From assembly GCA_963834715.1 (NCBI GenBank), contig CAWIDE010000022.1:682001-746000 (forward strand): a stretch of 64,000 bases of DNA. Reading direction: 5' to 3'. The position numbers and the translations under genes are program-made. Shown here one piece after another: positions 8,308-15,392 of the stretch; within the stretch, counting starts at the first letter, position 1, and the number at the start of each line of letters is the position of its first letter. This DNA comes from CAVSUZ01 sp963834715 (lineage in GTDB: Bacteria; Pseudomonadota; Alphaproteobacteria; Acetobacterales; Acetobacteraceae). The notes under the pieces were generated by a model. It saw nothing but the letters and a program-made list of their open reading frames with translations. It searched no databases and was not told the origin of the DNA.

Positions 8308-8603
8308 ATGAGTCCCGCGAGGCCGAGGAACTCGCCTCCGCTCTATGCGGTGCCTTCACGATGGCGCTGCATTCCGGCGAGCTCGATGTGATTCCGGATG
8401 CCGCGCTCCGCCGCGTTCTTGTTTCGGCAATCAAGCTTTATACCGCCAAGGCTGAAGCAGCCGGCCAAGACTTCGCCCCGTTCGACAGCGATCAGCTTAC
8501 TGCGACCGAAGCTGCCGTGACCGCGTGTGCGATCATTCGTGCCGCTGGACTCAACTTGTTCGATATTGCCATGTGGTTCGGCCGCCCGGTGGACCGACCT
8601 TGA
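8304..8603 (+). CDS. Small alpha-helical protein of unknown function in the amidohydrolase-Rieske operon
   Basis: A 99-residue acidic, probably all-helical protein that I do not recognise. It has no signal peptide or membrane segment. Visible parts are AEELASALCGAFTMALHSGE near the N-terminus and EAAVTACAIIRAAGLNLFDI near the C-terminus, ending in AMWFGRPVDRP. It starts in the ATGA that ends the amidohydrolase gene and is followed 14 bases later by the Rieske gene, so co-translation and a shared function are likely. It could be an adaptor or small subunit. Confidence 0.7.
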   Translation: MNESREAEELASALCGAFTMALHSGELDVIPDAALRRVLVSAIKLYTAKAEAAGQDFAPFDSDQLTATEAAVTACAIIRAAGLNLFDIAMWFGRPVDRP

Positions 8604-8617
8604 ACTGAGAGGCGCTG

Positions 8618-8986
8618 ATGACCGAGATCATGATCGGACACTGCGGCGAATTGGCCGACGGCGATTATCGGGTGCTGGCTATAGGTGAGCTCGAAATCGG
8701 CATTTTCCGCCTGAACGGAAGGTTCGTCGCTTACGAGAATCGCTGCCCCCATCGGGGCGGTCCGGTCTGTCAGGGCAAGCTGTTCAATGGCGTCGAGGAA
8801 ATCATCATGCCGGATCAGACCAGCCGCGGGCTGCGGTTCGGTCAGGCCCGTCACGTCGTATGTCCCTGGCATGGTTATGAGTTCAATCTCGAGACCGGTC
8901 AGCACCCCGGTGACCCGCGCGTCCGCCTGCGCCCGATATCGGTGCGTATAGCGGACAATGCCATTTACATCGAAGCGCCAGGGTGA
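8618..8986 (+). CDS. Stand-alone Rieske [2Fe-2S] protein with a long inter-motif insert
   Basis: A 122-residue Rieske protein with CPHRGG near residue 43 and CPWHGYEF near residue 83. The intervening segment is 36 residues, again about double the usual length, and has an extra cysteine at GGPVCQG. These features are shared with the Rieske protein at 1772, so the two look like members of one subfamily. AGAGGCGCTG precedes the ATG at 8618. It is the last gene of the operon with the amidohydrolase. No oxygenase large subunit is present here, so the electron acceptor is not obvious. Confidence 0.85.
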   Translation: MTEIMIGHCGELADGDYRVLAIGELEIGIFRLNGRFVAYENRCPHRGGPVCQGKLFNGVEEIIMPDQTSRGLRFGQARHVVCPWHGYEFNLETGQHPGDPRVRLRPISVRIADNAIYIEAPG

Positions 8987-9192
8987 AGCGCCTGGTCAAT
9001 CCGGTTCCTCCTGCTTTGCCGTAGCCCTCCAGCATCGCGCTGCTGATCTTAGAAGAATTAGGCCATATCGCGTGGCGCTAGCGCGCCTCTCTGCTCGCGT
9101 TCATAACGGTTTTGCTATAGGCTTAGATCCCTGCGCGCTTGCCTGCTCATCGTACGCGCGGGCAGCCAGCACCGAGGCGAAATCAGGGGGTC

Positions 9193-10299
9193 ATGGTGGG
9201 AACCGTCGAGCTTGAGCCGGCCAACCGGGAATCCGCCGATCACGTCCGCCCCCCTGCCCATGATCCGGCCCCTGTATCACCCTCGCACGCGGCTGGCACC
9301 CTTCCAGATCCGGCCAGAAGGTCCGGCTGGACTAGGCACCGCCGCGCGCTGGCGGTGGTTGCCGTCGTCCTTGTTGCCTTCGTGGTTTATGAGGTGGTGA
9401 CCAGCTTCGTTGCCTATACGTCCGATGCCTACGTCCGCTCGGATCTCGTGGCGGTCGCCCCGGAAGTGACCGGGCAAATCATCCGCGTTTATGTCAGAGA
9501 CAACCAAACGGTCCACAAGGGCGATCCGCTTGTCGCTATCGATCCGGAGCCATTCGCCCTGATCGTTGCCAGCCGAAAGGCCGCGGTGAATGAGGCGCGA
9601 GCACAGGTCGAGGCTGACCACGACTCGGTCGCCGCCGCGAGTGACAGTTTGAGCGCGGCAAACGCGGCTGCCCAATACGCCCGCACCACAGAGCAGCGCT
9701 ACGCCACACTCAGTCAGACCGACGACATTTCCCGCCAGGTCTTTGACCGCGCGAATGATGAGCTTCGCCACGCTATGGCCGCGGTTGCCGCCGCCCAGTC
9801 CGACGTTGCCCGAGCCGAGCGGACACTGGCGATGCACCGTGCTGCGCTGGCCGACGCCGAAGCCAATCTCGGTTATGCTCAATGGGAGCTGTCGCGGACG
9901 CAGATGACCGCACCGACTGACGGCACGATTAACAACCTTACCGTCCGTATCGGCGACACGGCTAACGCCAATCAACCGCTGATCGGCATAGTCGATGCCC
10001 ATGCATGGCGTATCGTTGCTAACTACAAGCAAAGCTATCTGCGAGATCTCCACATCGGCAACACCGCCTGGGTGTGGCTCGACTGGCACCCGTGGCAACT
10101 GTACCGCGCGCGCATTACTGGGCTCGGGCGCGGTATACGCCGTGATCCGGGCCCGGCTGGGCTGCTCCCTTATGTCGCGCCGACCACCGACTGGATCGTT
10201 CTGCAGCGGCGTTTCCCCGTGACCATTATGCTGGCGGCCCCGCCCCCTGACCTGACGCTCTTCATGGGTGCGAACGCCAGGACGATTGTGTTTCCTTGA
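9193..10299 (+). CDS. HlyD/AaeA-like efflux membrane fusion protein
   Basis: A 368-residue periplasmic adaptor. A long proline-rich N-terminus (about 50 residues) precedes one membrane segment (ALAVVAVVLVAFVVYEVV), then a lipoyl-like half (DLVAVAPEVTGQIIRVYV), a coiled-coil hairpin of about residues 110-220, the second lipoyl half, and a beta-barrel (WRIVANYKQSYLRDLHIG). AaeA of E. coli, which works with AaeB to export hydroxybenzoates, has the same plan. AGGGGG precedes the start; the GTG at 9196 is an alternative. The stop overlaps the start of the FUSC gene, its expected inner-membrane partner. Confidence 0.85.
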   Translation: MVGTVELEPANRESADHVRPPAHDPAPVSPSHAAGTLPDPARRSGWTRHRRALAVVAVVLVAFVVYEVVTSFVAYTSDAYVRSDLVAVAPEVTGQIIRVYVRDNQTVHKGDPLVAIDPEPFALIVASRKAAVNEARAQVEADHDSVAAASDSLSAANAAAQYARTTEQRYATLSQTDDISRQVFDRANDELRHAMAAVAAAQSDVARAERTLAMHRAALADAEANLGYAQWELSRTQMTAPTDGTINNLTVRIGDTANANQPLIGIVDAHAWRIVANYKQSYLRDLHIGNTAWVWLDWHPWQLYRARITGLGRGIRRDPGPAGLLPYVAPTTDWIVLQRRFPVTIMLAAPPPDLTLFMGANARTIVFP

Positions 10300-10719
10300 T
10301 GCTCGGCACAGTCCTCGCCGGCCTCTGGCAGGAGCTGCGAACCGTTGCCTCCAGCGGTCCGCGGGCCCGTTTCGCAACGGCGACCGCACTCTCGGTCGCC
10401 CTTGCGACAGTCGCGGCAATCGCGCTGCACGCAGATGATGTCTGGTGGGCCGCGATCAGCGGCTTTATGTCCAGTCAGACAACGAGGCCGGCTTCCATCC
10501 AGCGGGCGATCTTACGGATAACCGGGACATTCGCCGGCGCCTGCGCCGCCCTGCTGGTCATACCCTGGATCGCCGGGGACCACGTGGCCTGCTGTCTTTT
10601 TATATTCGCCACCGCGAGCGTGGGGGCACTCGGTGGCATGGTCAGTCGCCACCCCTATGCTTGGCTATTCTTTGGTGTCACGTGTACAGCCCGCGGTTGC
10701 TGAGACATCGAACTGAAGG

Positions 10720-11610
10720 CTATGCGGCGAGAGCCGCGGGTTCAACTTGTTGCTGACGAAAGGCGGCTGGCGAGATGAACCCGTGTCGCTCGATGAGCCA
10801 GGTGGTGTTGTAGGTCTCGCGGAATGTGAGCAGCGCCTGGCGCAATTGCTCGATGGTTTCGAAGGAGCGCACCCATAAAAGGTTCTCCTTCAAGGTGCGG
10901 ATGAAACGTTCGGCGCAGCCATTGCCTTCCGGGGCGCGCACGAAGGCGGGTGAGCTTTCGATGCCGAGAAACGCGAGCTCGTGCTGGAAGGTATCGGAAA
11001 GATATTGCGATCCGTGGTCGTGCCGCACGGCGAGGCCGTGGGCGGCGTGTTTTGCAAAGCCGCCGAAATGCTCCTGCACACCTTGGCGGATCGGTTCGAG
11101 CGCCTCGAAGCGGGTGGCACGAGCGGCGGCATGAATCCCGACGCACTCGGCCGAACAATGATCGACCGCGACGAACACCGCGGCCTGGCCCTCGCCGGTG
11201 ATAGTGGTCGTGAGATCGGTGCCCCACATGGTGTCGAGGGCATCCGGGATGATGGTGCCGTCGTGGCTGCGCGGCCCGCGTGGCCCGCCGACACGGGTGG
11301 GAGCGAGGAGGTTATATTCACGCATCAGACGCAGCACGCGCCGCCGCGAGGTGCGGATCCCGGCGATCCGCAGCCGGGCCCAGATCTTGCGATGACCTTC
11401 GCCATGGAACGGGCTGGCGGCCAGGACGGCGCGGATCTGCTCCAGCAGCGCCGCATCGGCCATGGGGCCGACTGGTCCCGGTCGCTGTGGCGCGGCGGCC
11501 AGCGGCGGAGCCCGGTGCCGATAGACAGTGGCACGCGGCACCCGCCAAATCCGGCACACCAGGGTGAGGCCGTACGACTTGCCGCTGACCGGCGAGATGG
11601 TGCGGCTCAT
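10720..11610 (-). CDS. IS3-family transposase OrfB (DDE integrase domain)
   Basis: A 296-residue transposase catalytic protein. The HTH_21-like segment (FHGEGHRKIWARLRIAGIRT) is followed by the integrase core. Acidic residues are in MWGTDLTTTI (Asp), VRHDHGSQYLSD (Asp) and PEGNGCAERFIRTLKENL (Glu). The start codon overlaps the orfA stop (ATGA), so expression by reinitiation is possible rather than the frameshift used in many IS3 elements. It appears full length and may be active. Confidence 0.9.
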   Translation of the reverse strand: MSRTISPVSGKSYGLTLVCRIWRVPRATVYRHRAPPLAAAPQRPGPVGPMADAALLEQIRAVLAASPFHGEGHRKIWARLRIAGIRTSRRRVLRLMREYNLLAPTRVGGPRGPRSHDGTIIPDALDTMWGTDLTTTITGEGQAAVFVAVDHCSAECVGIHAAARATRFEALEPIRQGVQEHFGGFAKHAAHGLAVRHDHGSQYLSDTFQHELAFLGIESSPAFVRAPEGNGCAERFIRTLKENLLWVRSFETIEQLRQALLTFRETYNTTWLIERHGFISPAAFRQQQVEPAALAA

Positions 11611-11984
11611 GGCTTCGGCCTCCGCCGGCCCAAAGGGCGGCCAGCCTCCAAAGTGGCAATCTTTTCGTGCAACAGGTCACGCTCGATCATGACTTCGCCA
11701 AGCTTGGCCTTGAGGCGCTGGCTCTGCAGTTCCTCGCCATCGCCGGGCCGGCTCGCCAGCGCGGCTTCTCCCGCCGCCAGAAAAGCGTCACGCCAAGCCG
11801 TCAGAGTGGCGGCGGTCACACCGAGCGAGCGAGACACCGTCTCGAGGTCCTCGCCCCGCAGCAGCCGCAGGACCGCCGCAGTCTTACGTTGCCGCGACAT
11901 CCGCCCACCCCGGCCGACTTCGACAGCATCAGTCTCTTGCGCTCGTCCGGCAACGTCCAGCTGCTGCGTTCTGCCTTGCTTCAT
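11607..11984 (-). CDS. IS3-family transposase OrfA (helix-turn-helix protein)
   Basis: A 125-residue protein with a helix-turn-helix (VSRSLGVTAATLTAWRDAFL) and a C-terminal leucine-rich helix (KLGEVMIERDLLHEKIATLE) typical of OrfA. The ATG at 11984 has AGGAGGG seven bases upstream, which supports it over an internal ATG at 11900. It binds the IS ends and pairs with OrfB. Confidence 0.88.
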   Translation of the reverse strand: MKQGRTQQLDVAGRAQETDAVEVGRGGRMSRQRKTAAVLRLLRGEDLETVSRSLGVTAATLTAWRDAFLAAGEAALASRPGDGEELQSQRLKAKLGEVMIERDLLHEKIATLEAGRPLGRRRPKP

Positions 11985-12763
11985 CGATCATCCCTCCTGC
12001 GGATGCCGTCCGCTTACGGGATGTCTCACTCAACTGTGGAGCGGGGGACACGGCCGTTCTCGTTGTGCTCGCGTCACTCCTCGATCCCCCTTCGGCCGTA
12101 CGCATTGCATTCTACCGAACGGGTGAAGTCATCATCGGGTGCTCCGCATCGGCGTTGGTCGCCACGCTGTTCGCGGAAGAAGGGGCGAGCGTAGGTGCGC
12201 GGCCGGCTGCTCCCGGTTGGTCGAACCTGTTCAGCGAAGGCTGGCCCAAGATGCAGCATGCCCTCCGGACCGGACTGGCCATTATGCTCATGCCGCTGAT
12301 CTGGAGCTGGTTCGACCTTCCTGGCCTCACGCAAATGGCGATCTCCACTGCGGCCGTGATGGCGGTCCCGGTAGTGTCCGGCCGAACCCGCGAGGATCAG
12401 CGGGCGGTGTTGCAACGAGCCGTGCAGCGGCTAACGGGCTGCTTACTCGGTGCCGTTGTCGGCCTCATCGTGCTTGCTTTGGGCGTGACCGGCTTCGCGC
12501 CGTGGCTGCTGTTGCTCTGTGCCGGCGTCTGGATCGCCGCCTACGTGCAGACCAGCAGCCGCAATATTGGATATGTCGGCACCCAGGCTGCGGTGGTGTT
12601 CATTATGACGCTGGTGCAGGGATTTGGTCCGGCGACCAGTCTGATCCCCGGCATCGAGCGCTTTGCCGGTATGCTGGCGGGATTGCTAATTCTCGCCGTC
12701 ATTTCGCTGCTCATATGGCCGGATGACGGCGAGGCAGAAATGCCACGCCAAGCAGCGTCATAG

Positions 12764-13272
12764 TCTTTGTCTGCCTCGGGATAATGATATGGGCTGCATT
12801 GTCATGGCGCTCGATGCGATGCACGCCACAACACTCCAGTCTCGGGGCAAGGCCGAGTGCATCGCGCGCGGGGGGCGCGCGGCGCCCTGCTGACGCCAGT
12901 GCCTTGCTGGTGGCGATATCAATCGCATGCAGCATGTAACCAAACAGCTCGTCAGGCTGTGCGAGGGCGCGGAAGATCTCGGCCTGCTGTTAGATACCGG
13001 CACGGCAGACTTCTTCGATTTCGGCAGCCAACTTGCGCGCCTCAAGGTCACCCTCGACCCGTAGCGAGTCGGCAACGACCAAGACCTGAGTGATTGTCGG
13101 ATGTTCAAGGTTACGCCAATTCCACAATGCCCATGGTCCGAACTTCGCAAATGTGACGATAAGGCCGTACGACATTGTCGGGCGCCGACAGGCCGTCACC
13201 GCCTACGCCTCCTACGTCAACACCGGCAGCACCTCCTGGATCGCACCCCGCTTGAGCATATGCGTACCGCCT
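12764..13272. other. Gene-poor region with a possible coding relic on the minus strand
   Basis: On the minus strand 13199-12990 encodes MTACRRPTMSYGLIVTFAKF and later LEARKLAAEIEEVCRAGI, a stop, and then, still in frame, QQAEIFRALAQPDELFGYML. The continuity across one stop codon suggests the eroded end of a gene. I cannot name the family and there is no ribosome site. Nothing else is supported here. Confidence 0.3.
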
Positions 13273-13683
13273 TTATTCAGCGCAGTGATAATCTGACGCA
13301 GCGCCACCTCTCGTCCCCTCAACCCAAACGTCAGTCGCCGCGGTGCGCTCGCCCCCGGCATCGCCGGTGTTAGGCACTCCCCGCGGCTCGATCAGCATCA
13401 GCTTTACCTCGCGTTCCGCAAACGGCTTGTGCTCCACCCCTTTCGGCACCACCAACATCTCCCCCGCACCGAGCCGCACCGCCCCATCGCGGAAGTCGAT
13501 CCGCAGCTCACCGTCGATCACGATAAACGCCTCGTCCGTATCGGGGTGGGAATGCCAGATGAAATCTCCCTCCAGCTTTACTATCTTGAATTGGTAATCG
13601 TTCATCTCAGCAATAACCTTGGGCTGCCACTTTTCTGAAAACAATCCAAATTTCTGCACAAGACTGATCGGCTGGTATTTCAT
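13273..13683 (-). CDS. Cupin domain protein
   Basis: A 136-residue single-domain cupin. Metal-ligand motif 1 is HSHPDTDEAFIVIDGELRI and motif 2 is MLVVPKGVEHKPFAEREVKL, the pattern of small phosphomannose-isomerase-like cupins. The N-terminus (MKYQPISLVQKFGLFSEKWQ) is typical of this group. The role is unknown. Its upstream region contains the 33-bp tandem array, the most distinctive control region in the window. Confidence 0.8.
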   Translation of the reverse strand: MKYQPISLVQKFGLFSEKWQPKVIAEMNDYQFKIVKLEGDFIWHSHPDTDEAFIVIDGELRIDFRDGAVRLGAGEMLVVPKGVEHKPFAEREVKLMLIEPRGVPNTGDAGGERTAATDVWVEGTRGGAASDYHCAE

Positions 13684-13711
13684 GTCATATCACTACTGCA
13701 ACGGATCCGTG

Positions 13712-13860
13712 TTTCGTACAAATTCCAACCCACCGAACCCCGGTTTTGTACAAACCCCGCCTGTGGATAACCCGGGTTTTGTACGATTGCTGCATTGCGG
13801 AAACACGTCTTTTGTACCTTTGCTGCATCGCACAAACCCGGGTTTTGTACACACCCGAAA
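13712..13860. repeat. 33-bp tandem repeat array upstream of the cupin gene
   Basis: Four units begin at 13736, 13769, 13802 and 13835, each exactly 33 bases apart and each starting AAC. All hold TTTTGTAC at the same place (13744, 13777, 13810, 13843); three share AACCC(C/G)GGTTTTGTAC. Units 2 and 3 also share TTGCTGCAT. A fifth, diverged TTTCGTAC is at 13712. In unit 1 the core is the palindrome TTTGTACAAA. A 33-bp period equals three helical turns, so a protein bound to each unit would sit on one DNA face. It could be an operator array or the relic of a peptide with 11-residue repeats. Confidence 0.75.
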
Positions 13861-13861
13861 G

Positions 13862-15379
13862 CTAAGCCCCCGGCTTGCCAGCCGCGAACCGCACCGCCTC
13901 CTCCGCCGCCCGGAATAGCGCCCGCGCCTTCTGCCGGCACTCCTCCTGCTCCGCCTCGGGCACCGAGTCCGCAACGATCCCCGCCCCGGCCTGCACATAC
14001 ATCGTGCCGTCCTTCACCAGAGCCGTCCTGAGCCCGATACACGTGTCCATCGTCCCATTCGCGGCGAAATACCCAATGCACCCGGCGTAAATGTTACGCC
14101 GCGTCGGCTCCAGCTCCTCGATAATCTCCATTGCCCGCACTTTCGGCGCACCAGAAAGCGTCCCGGCCGGAAACGCCGCCACCAAAGTGGCAAGTGCATC
14201 CTGCTCCGGCCGCAAACGCCCCTCCACGTTCGAGCTAATATGCATTACGTGACTGAATTGCTCGATCACGAAGCTCTCCGTCACCTTAACCGAGCCGATC
14301 TCCGCCACCCGGCCCACGTCGTTCCGCCCCAGATCGAGCAGCATCAGGTGCTCCGCCCGCTCCTTGGGATCGCCCAGCAGCTCCCGCTCAAGCGCCTGAT
14401 CTTCCTCGAAATTCGGGCCCCTTCGCCGCGTGCCCGCCAGCGGCCGCAAGGTCACAATCCCGTCCCGCAGCCGCACCAGGATCTCCGGGCTGGCCCCGAC
14501 TACCGCGAAGCCCCCGAAATCCAGGAAGAACATAAACGGTGACGGATTGATCCGCCGCAATGCCCGATACAACGCAAACGGAGGCAAAGCGAAAGGCGCA
14601 GAAAACCGCTGCGCCAGCACGATCTGAAACGCGTCCCCCGCGGCGATATACTCCTTCGCCCGCACCACGGCCCCCATGAACTCCTCCGGAGCCATGTTCG
14701 AAGCCGGCTCGGGCATAGCCGGCAGGCTGACCGGAGGAGCAGGGTGGGGCAGGGGCCTTTCCAGCGCCGCCTCCGCTGCGGCGAGGCGTGCTTCGGCGGC
14801 CTCCCAGGCCGCCTGCACACCCATCCCCGAGCCCGGATACACCGGCGCCGCCAGCGTCAGCTCGTCATTGACGTTGTCGAAAATGGCAAACAGCGTCGGA
14901 CGCATCAGCAGACTGTCCGGCACGCCTATTTCGTCGGCGTTCTCGTCCGGCAGGCGCTCCATTAGCCGCACCATGTCGTAGCCGAGATACCCCACCAGCC
15001 CGCCAGTCATCGGCGGCATCCAGCCCGGCACCTCCATCCGCGTCTCACCGATCACGCCCCGCAGGCTTTCCAGAGCCGGGCGATCCTCCGCGACAAAGGC
15101 ATGTGGCGCCGACAAAGCATACCGGTTCAGCTCCGCCCGGCCGCCCTGGCAGCGCCAGATCAGGTCCGGCGCCATCCCTATGATGGAATACCGGCCCCGG
15201 GCAGCCCCGCCTTCCACGCTCTCCAGCAAAAAGCTGTTCGGCTGCCCGTAGGCGAGCTTCAGGAAGGCCGCCACCGGGGTCTCCAGGTCCGCCACGCTCC
15301 GCCGCCAAAGCAGCGTGCCCTGGCCCGCCTCATAGGCGGAACGGAACGCTGCATAACCCGGCGGCAGCATGACGTTCAT
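13862..15379 (-). CDS. trpE: Anthranilate synthase component I
   Basis: A 505-residue TrpE, which converts chorismate to anthranilate with ammonia from TrpG, the first step to tryptophan. The chorismate-binding core shows LAGTRRRGPNFEED, LLDLGRNDVGRV and FPAGTLSGAPKVRAMEIIEE. The N-terminal regulatory domain has the LLESVEGG tryptophan-site motif. The ATG at 15379 follows GGAGGGA; an upstream ATG at 15418 lies inside ppiD. It follows ppiD closely, as in many alphaproteobacteria, but trpG, trpD and trpC, which usually come next, are absent; the cupin array begins at once. Confidence 0.95.
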   Translation of the reverse strand: MNVMLPPGYAAFRSAYEAGQGTLLWRRSVADLETPVAAFLKLAYGQPNSFLLESVEGGAARGRYSIIGMAPDLIWRCQGGRAELNRYALSAPHAFVAEDRPALESLRGVIGETRMEVPGWMPPMTGGLVGYLGYDMVRLMERLPDENADEIGVPDSLLMRPTLFAIFDNVNDELTLAAPVYPGSGMGVQAAWEAAEARLAAAEAALERPLPHPAPPVSLPAMPEPASNMAPEEFMGAVVRAKEYIAAGDAFQIVLAQRFSAPFALPPFALYRALRRINPSPFMFFLDFGGFAVVGASPEILVRLRDGIVTLRPLAGTRRRGPNFEEDQALERELLGDPKERAEHLMLLDLGRNDVGRVAEIGSVKVTESFVIEQFSHVMHISSNVEGRLRPEQDALATLVAAFPAGTLSGAPKVRAMEIIEELEPTRRNIYAGCIGYFAANGTMDTCIGLRTALVKDGTMYVQAGAGIVADSVPEAEQEECRQKARALFRAAEEAVRFAAGKPGA

Positions 15380-15392
15380 GTGCTTCCCTCCT

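Larger units (their letters stand above)
10683..12048 (-). mobile_element. IS3-family insertion sequence (1366 bp) in the FUSC gene
   Basis: The element carries the usual orfA-orfB pair on the minus strand. Its ends are imperfect inverted repeats: TGTACAGCCCGCGG and TTGCTGAGACATC at the left, and on the opposite strand TCCCCCGCTCCACAG and TTGAGTGAGACATC at the right. The direct repeat CACG flanks it at 10679-10682 and 12049-12052, a normal target duplication for IS3 elements. If the canonical TG...CA rule is imposed the right end moves two bases to 12050 and the duplication becomes 2 bp; the 4-bp reading is preferred because it is in the family range. Confidence 0.88.
10299..12763 (+). pseudogene. 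FUSC/AaeB-like aromatic acid exporter, interrupted by an IS element
   Basis: The first 128 codons (MLGTVLAGLWQELRTVASSG, with several membrane segments) run in frame to FFGVT at 10682. The IS then intervenes and the protein resumes at 12053 as AVLVVLASLLDPPSAVRIAF, through more membrane helices to a stop at 12763. Removing the IS plus one copy of the 4-base duplication restores the frame exactly, giving about 364 residues. The start overlaps the stop of the fusion-protein gene (TGATG). The left piece now ends 21 bases into the IS. The exporter is almost certainly inactive, so the efflux pair is broken. Confidence 0.9.

Noticed and set aside
10981..12126. Long plus-strand open frame across the IS element
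   Set aside because: Antisense to orfA and orfB, which have clear transposase motifs.
13736..13860. CRISPR-like array
   Set aside because: The units are directly adjacent, with no unique spacers and only four copies; it is a plain tandem repeat.
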